Below the pieces are notes generated by a model. It did no database searches, was not told where the DNA came from, and saw only the letters and a program-made list of their open reading frames with translations. A program made the position numbers and the translations under genes. Of a stretch of 64,000 bases of DNA, positions 36,500 through 48,200 are shown piece by piece. Every line of letters starts with the position of its first letter. Position 1 is the stretch's first letter. Source of the stretch: Hygrocybe punicea (taxonomy: Eukaryota > Basidiomycota > Agaricomycetes > Agaricales > Hygrophoraceae); assembly GCA_963556145.1 (NCBI GenBank), contig OY744469.1, positions 1,178,001 to 1,242,000 on the forward strand. Reading direction: 5' to 3'.

Positions 36500-37430
36500 T
36501 CATTCTTCAGTGTCCATGTTTTCATGGTTGGGCCTTTTCGCCTCCCGGATTGTGTTACTGTAACCAACTTTTCGCTTCAGTATCAGCTTTCCTTGCTCAT
36601 TCGGGATTGTCATTCGTTTCCTCAACACGTCCTATTCCTGATTTTAATATATATTTTAACTATACATGGTTTCGTACCTGGGTGAATGTGCTGTCGATCA
36701 ATGCGATCGAACGAAGGACTGTTAACAACTTGAAATTCTGTTCCTTGAGTGGCACGCAGACAAACGAGATCTGGACTTCGACGATATCGCCGATGCGAAA
36801 AATCTGAGGTTTGGCATCTTCGAAGCTGCTTGAGAAGATTGTCAGTCCGTGTTGCATTTGCTGTATGAAATTACCTTCTGTCCCCTTTTTCGTTGACATG
36901 GCATATGTAATAGAGGACTTTATTTTCTTCGCTGTGCACATAACCGGACTTGGCCATATCTTCCAGAATGCCATGGGGATCAACCACCTCGCCAAATGGA
37001 ATGTGTTCAATCCCTGGTGCATCTCTTTTTGGTGTGAGATATCGGTTCAAAATATCGAGGGCCTGATGTCCTGCGTGGGTCGCCGCAGTCCAACTGTTCA
37101 GCTTTCCGTTGGGAAACTGGCGGTGGAATAGGGCGTAAATTCCTTGCGCCGCCATCACAGCTTCATTGAAGGTACTTGTCCCTGCACCCGTGATAGAAAT
37201 GCCTTGCCTGACAAACTTGTAGCGAGCCGGATTTACACTTCCACAATGGTCAATATCATGGTTTCTGCTGGGGTAACCACTCACAGTGGCTTTTCCATTA
37301 AAGGCGGTAGAGCAATGCCACAAACAATTCCCTGTACGGTGTATATTTTCTCTTCCATTGATCTACCGTTTTGTTCATGGCCTTCTCCGGTCGGCACATT
37401 GATCAGTTGCCAAGTGGGAGGCTGTGCCAT
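36500..37430 (-). CDS. Gene A, copy 2: unknown function, intact
   Basis: Four exons, 37430-37285, 37237-36875, 36825-36678 and 36631-36500, give 262 residues without lesion. Blocks shared with copy 1 are QPPTW, YTVQGIVC, RYKFVRQGISIT and TPKRDAPG. Further on come VDPHGILEDMAKSGYVHSEE, then FRIGDIVEVQISFVCVPLKE and LLTVLRSIALIDSTF, and a basic end (DVLRKRMTIP, KLILKRKVGY). The last block alternates strands in a way that recalls an OB-fold-like barrel, but that is only an impression; I assign no function. CpG content is normal, unlike the Helitron frame nearby. It is divergent to gene B across 1.09 kb. Confidence 0.65.
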
Positions 37431-38516
37431 ACCGACAATATCTATTCCTCGTTGCCAGTCGGTCGGCTACTTGGTGCATGAGTCACTTGCCTGCTTTGCA
37501 GTTCGGTCGTGGACGCACCTTCGTTGCATTCGATAACTGACGGTTTTCTCCAGCGTTTTGCTCAGATGCAAATTTTTGAAGTGCGGTACCTGGGTGAGAT
37601 TTGTCATGTGTTCAAGATGTACGGCATCCTGTACTCACTTGCGCCTTGCAGCTCATACATTGAGTCCATCGCTTTCCAGGTGCCTTTTCCCCACACGTCC
37701 ATCTTATGAGTCCCATCGTTCATGGGTCATGGATCATGCCTACTTCCTTCTTTCGGACCTTAGGTTGTTGCCTTGTGCCATTCAGCTGTTAGTAATGCCG
37801 CCACGAATTTTACTTAACACTTCTTACCATCTTATTTTCATGTAGGGTGCCAGTTCAGAGCTCTACTGTCAACCTGAAACACCGTCTTTGTTGCTGTTTC
37901 TGTGTATCCACACTTTCGTTTCTGTTGTTGGCCCGGCGCAAATTGCCCGATACATCCTTTCCATCCATTACCGCCTCTTTGTATTTGGGACTTTGCTTCT
38001 GAGTCCTGTGCTGTGAGTCTCGTGTGGTTTCCCTTCACCACGCACTAGCTCACCGACCGTCGTTTGCCATGTCAACTGCACTTCTTCTGCGGATCAGTTT
38101 TCCTACTGCTACTAGTACATGTCGCAGTCCCTGCGAGTTACTATTCTCACTATGGATGCTGAGGGTATTGGGTAGGACAAGGTCATGGGATTGTGTAGTG
38201 TTGTGGTATTATATGTCGCCATTGCATATCAAGAGCCTGAGGGGCAGATTTTTTTGTTTAATACTGCCGTAACCACGTGTTCTTCCGCGTTTATTTAAAT
38301 TTCACGGTCATTTCAGCTGGTCAGTGGCGTTATTGCATCCAATGGCATTCATCGCACGTCTTGGTGCATTCTTGAGATGTTTCAGCATTTCTCAAGTAAG
38401 TATTCTTCATCATTTACTGCGGACCGCACTGATTCAGCCTCATATAAGTCCACCAGCCCGCTTGGTATTCCCTAACACTCCTCAATCTCTCTACATCCCA
38501 AAATCTTTCGATCTAC
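37431..38516. promoter_or_regulatory. Divergent intergenic region between genes A and B (copy 2)
   Basis: 1.09 kb without a supportable gene, holding both promoters by position. No clear TATA box or repeat was found. Confidence 0.3.
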
Positions 38517-40938
38517 ATGTCTGCACGAACTCCTACTTCTAAACGGTGAGTATTTGTTTTATTCATCTGTGATGACATTGATGGCCTTGTCTTACGCCTC
38601 TAGGTCTCCTGCAAAATCAACAAAAAAAGCCGTTTCCCAACAGTCTCCCACTCCAGTTGCGAAACAGTATGTCTTTCTCTGTTTGTGATGGTGGCATTTT
38701 GACTTGTTTTTCTCATTTTTATAGGCCGGGACAAAAGGCATCTGCAAAGCGTAAGGCAGGTGTTCTGTCCGACTCTGACATGTGCGTGGCATATATTTTA
38801 TCTACGCTGTGTTTTCGTGCTGATATATTTGTATTAGTGAGATTGTTGACACTTCGAACGTTTCCACCAAGAAGAAAAAAACCTCTGGACCCGCACCTGC
38901 TCCAGGTTCCCAAGAATACAGGGAGCTGCCGGCAGTATCCTTGTTGGGCCATTTTTTTTCCTGTTTTTGACACTTAACTTATTTTTCTGACTAAGCGTTG
39001 ATGCGGCGCTCCTTGAAATCGAGTCTTCCCTCGTCTTCGGCGGCGATGAGGACTTGACTGAATTGTCTACGGAAGAAGAGATAAAGAGGTATGACTTTCC
39101 CTGAAGTGTTTTGTTCCGGGTTGAACTATGTGCAGGTCCTCTGTTGTGAAAGGTAAAACTGCAAGTATGAAAGGTGGACCTACTTCCGAGGGCAAGCGCA
39201 CCATTACGAAGAAGTCTAGCCAGGCCAAAGAGTCTTCCCATGTGTAATTCATGTCCGTTTTTCTTTGTGTCATATATTGACTTTCATTTTAAGCTCTGAT
39301 ACCGAGCCCTGGGAAGGTGCTTTGTTAGCTACAAGGGCACGTTCTAGGTAATATATTTGGTATTTCTTTGTTCTGTTGTCTAATGTATCATAGCAGGACA
39401 AAGGTCAAATCCGTGAAAGCTCGCATTATCGAGGAGCAGTATGGATCTCTTTTGTTATATCTCATTCTTATCATGACTTTTTCCCAGGGGCTTAGGCAAA
39501 TCTCTGCCAACCGTAAAGCCACCGGAACTTGCCACAAAGGAAACTATTGATGAAAAGAAAGTTGACGAAAAGGGAGCCGATGAAAAGGAAGTCTCTCCGT
39601 CGCTTTCACTACCGTGAGTATTTACACTCCTTGCCGTCGTTCCGCTGATTGGGCTCTGGCAGCATTGAAGATGTGACCGCTGATGTTGACGTTGATTCGG
39701 ATGCCGGTTCTAATGCTATTTGGTAAGTGTTGGCGCTCACTTGATCTACTATGGCTCACCACAGACTTGCAGCCCGGTCAAAGATGAAGACATTTCGTCT
39801 GCAGCTTCAGCCAGCGATGCTGATGAGGACCCCACTGGCAGCCTAGCAGTTATGTCCAAGGATGTGCAGGACCCAAAACTATACAATATCTACAATAACC
39901 TCCCTAAACTCGTGTAAGTTTTTAATGTGTCCTGTCTATTCGAACCCATATATTGTGCCACAGCCGATTCTGTGATGTTCAACCTTTCTTGGCCAATGGT
40001 GATTTCATATCAAATCGTGTGGCTTTCTCTCCTCTCGTCAAGGTTCTTGCCAAGCCTTCTATAAAGTAAGCATACTGTCTCATCACTCGTTTTTTATTAT
40101 TTACTTGTGTGGTCTGTAGCTCTATATTAAAGGGACTTGTTTTTGACAAGTCTGGCGTTTTTGTCAACATGAGTAGAGTCCATCCGAGTTACCTTGCTGT
40201 TGAGTTGTGCCGCTTGAAGATCGCTGGCACAAACAATAATGCCGTTGGGATAATGTTGGGTGTCATAACTGAGTGTTACCTCGTTGGGGAGACCACCAGT
40301 GGCTCATCAAGTGCACCATATCTGGTGCGCAAGGTAACCATTGTTCCCTTCGCACAAGAAATGTGGAGGGATACATCTTTATGGGGTCAGTTATTTGATT
40401 TTCATGTGGTGGCTGGTACAGTTTCCAGTTTGGGCTTCTCCTTCCTTAGCCGCAAGAAAGGTACATCAAGTTTTTAAGATTACTTCGATCTGACTATATT
40501 TGTCGCAGCTGTGAGTGCTCCTGCGTCCCCGAGCAAACATGGTGGCCTATTTATGACTGTAGCGAGTCCTATGATGCCCAGGATGCGCGGTGACCAGAGA
40601 CGGGGTATATACCCAGCCTCGCGTGCATTCGAAGATAACAGTATGTGTTCCACTTTCTGACATCTGTTCCAACTTTAATTTCCTGTACAGTCCCGATTTA
40701 CGATGGCCGTGCTAAAGCAGGCCGCCCATTTACATTCACGGACAAAGAATTTCAGGATCTATTGAGCTTTCCCTTGTACAAGAATGGTTCTCGCGACCTT
40801 CCTGTTGATTCTGTGGTTGCTGTTGGGTATACACTCAGCACTTATTTTGCAGAGCGTTTTGGCATGACAGTTCTTTCGTCCAACATACAGTTTGTTATAC
40901 TTCTAGGTATCGCTGCTGCCCCTCTTGGGGCAGCTTAG
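38517..40938 (+). CDS. Gene B, copy 2: Lys/Ser-rich multi-exon protein, apparently intact
   Basis: About fifteen exons with 45-70 nt introns. ATG at 38517 (MSARTPTSKR), then basic Ser/Lys-rich sequence with LSDSD and KKKKTSG, acidic modules (GGDEDLTELSTEEEIK), KVKSVKAR and a Lys/Glu stretch. The conserved C-terminal half starts around 39850: VQDPKLYNIYNNLPKL, ILKGLVFDKSGVFVNMSR, AGTNNNAVGIMLGVITE, KVTIVPFAQEMWRDTSLWGQ, then PIYDGRAKAGRPFTF, LPVDSVVAVGYTLSTYF and SSNIQFVILLGIAA. Nuclear, DNA- or chromatin-associated would fit the composition, but function is unknown. It aligns with copy 1 along the whole length except for the amplified exons there. No stop or frameshift was noticed, and CpG is normal. 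Confidence 0.6.
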
Positions 40939-41339
40939 GTGGTGGACTGTTCTTGTAAATATGTTGTCTTGTTGTGTTTCAGTCTGCAATGCCATCCCGT
41001 CCATTGTGTATGATTTTACCTGATCCGCAGGTAAAGAACTGAAAGCATCATCTAGCCATTAATATTTAGCCAAAAACGAAACATGGTCGGCTTGCCTTCG
41101 CGTTGTCTTTAAAGACTTTGTAAATGTCTGCCCGGTCATGCCGAATTCGGCTGCGAAGCGGATAACGGATGGAGATTCAAGTAAGAACACATTAGGTTGA
41201 GTGAATAACTCACTCATGGACATATTTACAGTTCTCAGAGTCCTGTGGAGTTCTCGAGAACGCAGGCCTCACATCAACTACACCCAAATTGGTCCATTCA
41301 GCGAGGTCGTTGTCAGAGTACAAATAATCTGCATGAGGC

Positions 41340-41740
41340 AAGCTGAAAAGGATTCAGGATGAGCTTGTCAAATTGACGAGATTGCGGTGCAGATGCAAGG
41401 CTACGATTGTTTTCGAGAATGGCACTGATATGTTCCGCCAGATCCTTGCTAAAGTCCAGTGAGGTCACGTACGATGGTGCTGAAAAACTTCTGAGGCCGG
41501 TTTCTATCCGGGATGTCTCGGTCAAAGAAGACGAGGCAAAAATTCTGGCCTTGTGGCAGTCGCGAGCGACGGTGTGCGCAATCGTACTCTTTCCTGCGCC
41601 GGCCACATCAGACAAGAAAAATATTTCCGCTGACTTGGTACCATCAGCTTCGTTGATCCCAGCCTGTTTGAGTTCAACATAGCTGCTCAGAAGCGACGAG
41701 AGGGTTACGGGTTTATGGAGGGGGAGAGTAGCAGCTGTAG
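41340..41740 (-). pseudogene. NACHT/STAND NTPase fragment
   Basis: The P-loop region of an agaricomycete NLR-like protein: SSYVELKQAGINEADGTKSA, then FLSDVAGAGKSTIAHTVARDC (Walker A GAGKS), and after a frame change FFDRDIPDRNRPQKFF and back to DLAEHISAILEN and SRQFDKLI. Two compensating frame changes (near ARIFASS and after DLTGL) show it is not a working gene. Only about 130 residues remain. NACHT proteins are oligomerising ATPases of fungal self/non-self defence. It lies in the cargo interval between gene B and the Helitron. Confidence 0.7.
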
Positions 41741-42609
41741 CAGACGATAAAGTGACCTAATTAACGGCCGATAACCTATCAGCCTGAGGGCTCAAATGTA
41801 TCAGCCAAACATACCTGGTGTTCGTGAGATAAACTGAAGTGCGGGGGGGCTCCGAGTCGGTGGACATCACAGGATTATAAGGCAAGCTATTGAGAAAATT
41901 TGATCAGTTTGATCGATTTCAGGACAAATACCCACATCACCAGATAAGCACGCGCCATCGCCCCTTCTGGCAACTAAAATTCTGAAATGGCATTGATGCT
42001 GCTCGCTGTCGTTGTTGACCGGTTTTGTAGTCACAGGGACTGGTACTTACATTGATTGGGGCGGCGCGGATCTATCTTGTCACCCACGTTATCACGGTTC
42101 ACAGTTTGCCCGTCGTTACGGTGGACCATTGGACCTTCCCCTTCACACTGGACGCCGTCGTCTTCACTGGCCATTGTCGTTAGCTGTTCGGATTCCCCCT
42201 GCTGGGCGTTGCCGTCTGCTTGTCACCCTTCCTATCGGTGCCGTAGGTCACTGACTCATTGGACCCATCATCGCGGTTGGTATCGTGGTGATGCAGTGTT
42301 CACTATTTTGCCCAGTCACTGATAGAAATATTATTCAGAAGTTTTTCCGGCAAGATAAACTACATACCGGATTATACTAGCTACCCATCAAAGCCTGTAA
42401 ATCATGAGTTCGGTGGCGCTGCTCTGTCGCTGTTGCCTAGTTTTGTAGTGAGTAAGTAATCATTGGAAATGAAAAGCTACGCCATTAATCCCGGGTAAGT
42501 AGAGGGCAACATAATTGGATAGAGGGTAATTGATAGAGGGTAATCAGAAACGATACTGGCTGCGGAGTTTGTTTAGACTTTCGCTCGCTCAATTCTCCTC
42601 GTTGCAAAA
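41741..42609. other. No gene recognised
   Basis: Several short ORFs but no splice-supported or recognisable protein. It may hold the degraded 5' part of the NACHT gene. Confidence 0.4.
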
Positions 42610-42840
42610 ATGCGAGCATTCCAGTATCTATTGATATTCCTACTCTCGATAGTTGTACACCTCTTGTCGCAAATCCCAGCCGATGTGCCAGTTGGTGTAC
42701 GGCTCCCTCTCCTTGGAACTCCAGCAGTGTAAGTCAAATTTTTGGACTTTATTCCTGCATCGCGATGATGTTTGTTCTACAGCGCCAAAGTGCTTTCGAG
42801 TTGGCCCCAAGGAATTCCACCCAAGTGTGTTTTTCCTTGA
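42610..42840 (+). CDS. Tiny predicted secreted peptide
   Basis: ATG at 42610; exon 1 42610-42728, intron GTAAGT...TACAG (42729-42782), exon 2 42783-42840, total 58 residues. The N-terminus MRAFQYLLIFLLSIVVHLLS is a good signal peptide, leaving a mature peptide of about 35-40 residues ending in PPKCVFP. Splice sites are consensus. It ends 10 bp before the TRIM insertion. At this length a chance ORF is possible. Confidence 0.4.
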
Positions 42841-42854
42841 TATTTGATACACGT

Positions 42855-43010
42855 TGGAGTAGTGGGACCTGCCAGTCACGTGACCAGGTTCCCACGGTTG
42901 ACCTAGTTAGTAGCCTTCCTGATGTAGTAGTCAGTCCATCATCCTATCCATCCCGTCTTACCTCTCGAGTCCTGCGTGAGCCCCCGGAGAGGTACCTCGG
43001 TACCTCTCCA
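42855..43010 (+). repeat. 5' LTR
   Basis: 156 bp, TGGAG...CTCCA; contains the palindrome GAGAGGTACCTCGGTACCTCTC at its 3' end apart from its centre. Confidence 0.85.
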
Positions 43011-44525
43011 TCGTGGTGATGAGAGTGTTTTCGACTCACTGATGCTTTCTTTTTTGGACTTTCTCCTCTTTTTGCCCTTCTTTGCCAGTTTTTCTCGCGA
43101 GACGACTCCTTTCGGCCTCACCACCCACCACTGCCCAAGGACATATTTTCCCTTCGTTCTCGGTTGTATGGTACTCGAGCTACCCCTCCAGCACTCTCGT
43201 TCAACCCACCAATGCCCTACGTCGCTCTGAAAATGTGGGCGCGACCCATTTTGAACACCCAGCCCCAAGCTGTGTCATTTGTTTTTTGGGCCCCATCCTT
43301 CACCCTTCTCATGTCCAGGACGACCCCCACCGCCTCGTTTGACATTGTACGGCCCCACTGTGCCCCACATCATCTCAAGCGCGCCGTAGACCCTTTTCTT
43401 TGATGCCCAACGACCATCCCGCATCGTGCCACGTCACCACCTTTCAACCCCCATTTTCCACGAGTTACCACCCCACCCACGTTCACTAGACTCCCCGTGC
43501 CTGCGTTCTGCCTGGCAGAACCCCCACCGCGCTTCGTTGCCCCAAATGAATCTGTCCCGCCCTTGTTGGTCATCACACGGATCCGCCACAGCACCAACGT
43601 TGGACCCCCCGTTTCTCGTCACCCCCACCCCTACAAGGACCCATTCGACTCCCCGCACACTCATTCCACTGGCCTGGACCCCCCGTTCACCTCCATTGCG
43701 CCAAACGAGCCCCCGCCGTCGTTTTCAGACACCCACGTCACCGTCGCGCGGCCCCGTTCTACCAACATACCCAGCCCCAGACCGTCTCACGAAGCTCGCG
43801 GCACACCCGCTCACCATCCCGGAGCACCCCACCTCACTCCAATACCGCGAATGGACCGTGCCCGCCATTCCCAGACCCCCACCGCGTTCCGCCACATCAC
43901 CACCCCCCAGCCAGTTCCTAACACCCTACCTGGCCCTGACCCTCGTTCAGCTCCCTGTGGCATCGTTCTCGACCTGGACGAGCCACCCGATCCCTTCGCG
44001 TGATACGCCAACCCCCTTTGCGTCGGGATACTATGCCTCGTTAAGTACAACCCTATGCCCCGTCAGTATTATAGCTTTTATTATAGCCTCATCCCCTGTT
44101 CCCCCCCATACTGGATGTCAATCACAGTCTACCTACAAGCTGTCACTACACTACGTTCATGCACCCGTTTACCCGATCTCCACCAATACAGTTATATTTT
44201 GGACCACCTGAACCTTCACACTGCACTAAGTACTTGCTAGGATGATTCGAGGGATCTTTGGCCTTGCGTTGTGAGCCCAAACCCTTGCGAGAAAGGCATT
44301 TGAAGAGTATTGAGTTTGAGGAGAGTCTTGTAGAGTCTGGTCATCTACCGCCCCCTGTGCGAGGACAACTTCCCGCTTCACGATATAAGGCCCTGGCCTT
44401 GAGTCAAGGCATTCTGAGGGACTGGGAGTTGTGGCTTTAGAGTTTTTTGGTCAGTTTCTGTTTGTTTTGTGTTCTTTTCTGTAGCAGTTGGCGACGAGGG
44501 CGTCGCCATGAGGAAAAGGGGCACT

Positions 44526-44681
44526 TGGAGTAGTGGGACCTGCCAGTCACGTGACCAGGTTCCCACAGTTGACCTAGTTAGTAGCCTTCCTGATGTAGTA
44601 GTCAGTCCATCATCCTATCCATCCTGTCTTACCTCTCGAGTCCTGCGTGAGCCCCCGGAGAGGTACCTCGGTACCTCTCCA
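44526..44681 (+). repeat. 3' LTR
   Basis: Same 156-bp sequence; differs from the 5' LTR by CACAGTT for CACGGTT and CCTGTC for CCCGTC. Confidence 0.85.
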
Positions 44682-45223
44682 ACGTCGTGTTTACTTATTG
44701 ACAGCAGAAAAGTTACATCTTGGGTCGGAATGTCGACATTGTGTGTTTTTGAAAATATTGTTGCTTCGTCAAGGCTTGATTCTTATCTGTATGTAGTATA
44801 ACTTCTCCTTCAGTGCAAGTGGACCACATCTCGTTGGTGAGTGGCCTCTTATTCACAGTTGCTCGGCCATCCCACATGTATTCTAGGCATTCACCGCTGT
44901 CACTGCCTCGAGGCATTATTGCCATATTCCATCTGTGAGTGGTGTCTTACCTATGATTCATCTACTTTCTTACATGTGTTCTAGGTGTTTGCTTCTATCA
45001 CTATTGCTTGCATTGATTATCTGACTGCGTATGTTACTCTCTTCAATTTTTTTTGGCTTCATTAACCTGTGATTTCTATTTCATGTCAGTCATTTGCTGT
45101 GGGTTGACGGCAACCTGACTGTAAGTGGTCTCATATTCAACGCATGCTTCAGCTTGCTCATATGTGTTCTAGACATCCACTTTTGTCACTAAATCGGGGG
45201 CATGTTCTCCCTGGAAATGTCAC

Positions 45224-48200
45224 ATGTCATATTTCTGTATAGTGCCTTCATGCATGATGCCCATGTCTTTTAACCCTTGTGGTTGTCTGTCTTCATGCAA
45301 ACCAAGCATGTCTACTGTCATACATATGTCTACTGTCAAACACATGTCTACTGTCACACATATGTCTACTGTTCTACACATGTCTACTGTCATCCAAATG
45401 TCTAGTTTGAGCCCCACAGCTCTTACATTTATTGTACCCTTCATGAGTCTTGCTCCTGTATCCCCTGATCCTTGTTTCAGTTTACCTACTTCTGCAGACA
45501 GGAGTGCCATATTTGGGATCCATAATTTTGTTCAACATGCTGAAGTAAAAAATGCATTTGTCACTCATAGTGCATATAACAAAGGGTGCAATGATATTAA
45601 TAGTGATTCAAGAGAGTCTGCTGGTATATTCATGGTAGACTCAGCGACACATCATGCTTTTCACATGACTTCTTACAACATGCTCCATATTAATACCATA
45701 CATAAGACGTCCAGGTCTTGGGTGGTGCAGTATATTTATGCAAGGTTATACTTCTGGGTAATTCAACTTTATGCCCTACCCAAGCAGAATATTGCAGCTA
45801 CATGTCACACTCTATCACTTATGATGCAACAAAATCAGATGTCACGTCATGACTTTCAAGCATTGCTTTTCCTTTCAAATTCACCCTCAAGGATTGCAAT
45901 GCTGCATAAGTATAGTCGGAAAGGTGTAATCTCTCCTTTGGCTTTGATACATTGTCATATCATTGGCCTTCAACTTCCTGCAAGTCTTAATCTACACTGG
46001 CTATTTATTGCACATGATATACTGTCTATGCTGAGATGTCTATCAATTCACAAGGCTTTGCATCTATATTCATTTTCACTGAAGCCACCTTGTAACTTCT
46101 GCCAAGTTCAAAAACAAAACACCAATTCCTTGTCTATTGAGAGGATAAGATGTGGAATTAACACTGTGAATACAGCTCCTGTGGGTGGTGGCAGGTCTCA
46201 TATATTTCCTGCCAATGCTATAGTTCCATATATAACAAAAGGTAGAGATCATGTTTATCCCAACTCAGTTTATTTGTTTGTCAACTACATTGATAACTCT
46301 GATCTGGTGTCTTTTCCAGTAGAGCAGAAGTTTATTCATGCCAATGTTCCATTGCTTGACATCATTCCGCACTTACCTGGTCACATGGTAATTAAGATTG
46401 CACAGATTCACAACATTACTATTGGTTCTCATGTGCCAAAAAAACATATGACTTCCTACTTTGAAAATCACAGATGCATTAATTGTGATCTGTATGCTAG
46501 CATATTTTCTGTTATGTTGAGCCCAGCAAAGAAGAAACAGCAGCAAAACACAAAGCATGTAACTTTGTCTGAAAAACAAATTTTTGTTCAACGTCAAAGG
46601 AAGCACAAAAATTATGTTGCCAAAAAATCTCAGCAGTGCAGCCTCTCTCCTGCTGAGCAGCATGTTTTTCCACCTCCACCTTTATCTTCAGAGTTAGCTC
46701 ATACTGTTGTGTTTGACTTTTGTTGTGAGTCAACTCCAAGCATATTTGAAGAGTCAGGATGTGCAGTGTGTGGTGAGCTAGTACCATTAAATAATTTAAG
46801 CCAATTGAAAAGTATAAAAGGCATGCTCAACATTCTTGAAGCTCCAGGGATGACAAGAATTGAATGGAAGAAATCAACAGACAAGATTTGTGAATACAAA
46901 GGGCCTGTTTTGGACTATAAATGCAACAAAATATGTGTTGAGTGTCGGAAATCTATTAGAAATGGAAATGTTCCTAAACTTGCTCTAGCTCAAGGACTTT
47001 GGTTAGGGAATGTTCCCAAGGAACTCGCTGAGCTTCGGTTTGTGGAAAAGCTACTTATAGCTCGCATCCGTCACAACTGTTGTTTTGTATGAGTTGCTTC
47101 AGGAATGAGGAAGATGACATCACATGTTGTTGCATTTCAATCACCCATTCCAAAGATTTACCAGGCACTCCCTCCACCTGTTGATGATCTCGATGATGTC
47201 TTAGCCATTTTATTCACTGGGCCTTGTAAGCCAACAGAAAAGGACTTTGAATGAACACCATTGCTGGTACGAAGGAACCATGTTGCAAGGGCACTTGAAT
47301 GGCTAAAGCTCAACCACATTGACTACCATGATTTGGATATATCTTATAAGAATCTTGCTGAATATCCTGAGGATGGCCCACCTGTCTCCGTTGAGTATCG
47401 CCATAGAGAGACAAATAAAGTACCAGAGGGTACAAGTGTATTTGACCATGAAGATGAACATGGTACTGAGCATGGTGACTGTCCATTCATTGTTCATGGA
47501 TTGGCTGGTGAGGATCTAGACACCAAGACAATTAACTCACTTAAAGGAATTGCACTCAGGCATCTGAATAATGGTGGTAAGATGTTGGCAATTGGTCATT
47601 CTTCTGAATATGTGTCTATTTACCACAATCCAGGAATTTATCCACAGATGTTTCCTTGGCTATTTCCATATGGATTGGGTGGCATAGGTTCTACTTCCTT
47701 GTCTGATGCAGAACACAAGCAACATCTTCTGATGTACCATGATAAACGCTTTCAAACAGACATATACTTTCCATTTGTTGCCTTTAGTCATGCTCAAGTA
47801 AAGGCCAGCTCAACTGGTGGTTTTTTGCTTGCAGACAAGACAAAATTTCATGAAATATCCAACCGTCTGTTGAATGTTGATCAAACTGTCTTGTCTTCTT
47901 TGGCTAAGAGATTGTCAGAGGGAGAAGTTGTGAAGCCAGTTAGTCAAGAAGAGAAAGATTGTTACCAAGTAGTCTGAGACTTGGATCATGTGGGAGCTAA
48001 AGTGAGTGGATCTACTACAAGCAAGAAGTATATGAGAAATGAAATTTGGCCCTTGATCTCTTACTGTGGTGCACCCTCATGCTACATTCCTTTATCTCCA
48101 GCTGATGTCAAGCATCCAATTTGTTTATACTTTGCAGACACAGAAGAAAAATTCTATCCAAAAATTAGGTCAAGTGATGAGTGAATTTGTCTTATTGCAA

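Larger units (their letters stand above)
42851..44685. mobile_element. TRIM/LARD-type LTR retroelement with ACGT target duplication
   Basis: Two 156-bp direct LTRs (42855-43010 and 44526-44681) start TGGAG and end CTCCA, flanked by ACGT at 42851-42854 and 44682-44685. A purine-rich tract (GAGGAAAAGGGG) sits just before the 3' LTR. The 1.5-kb interior is C/G-rich; its overlapping Pro-rich ORFs (43426-44211 and 43497-44003) carry no gag, protease, RT or integrase motif. It must have moved in trans. The LTRs differ at two sites, both CpG transitions. Confidence 0.85.

Noticed and set aside
43426..44211. 261-residue Pro-rich plus ORF in the TRIM interior
   Set aside because: C-rich composition opens two overlapping frames (also 43497-44003); no gag-like CCHC or other motif.
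45306..45404. Short regular repeats as a CRISPR array
   Set aside because: Units are contiguous 18-bp in-frame repeats without spacers, in a eukaryotic sequence.
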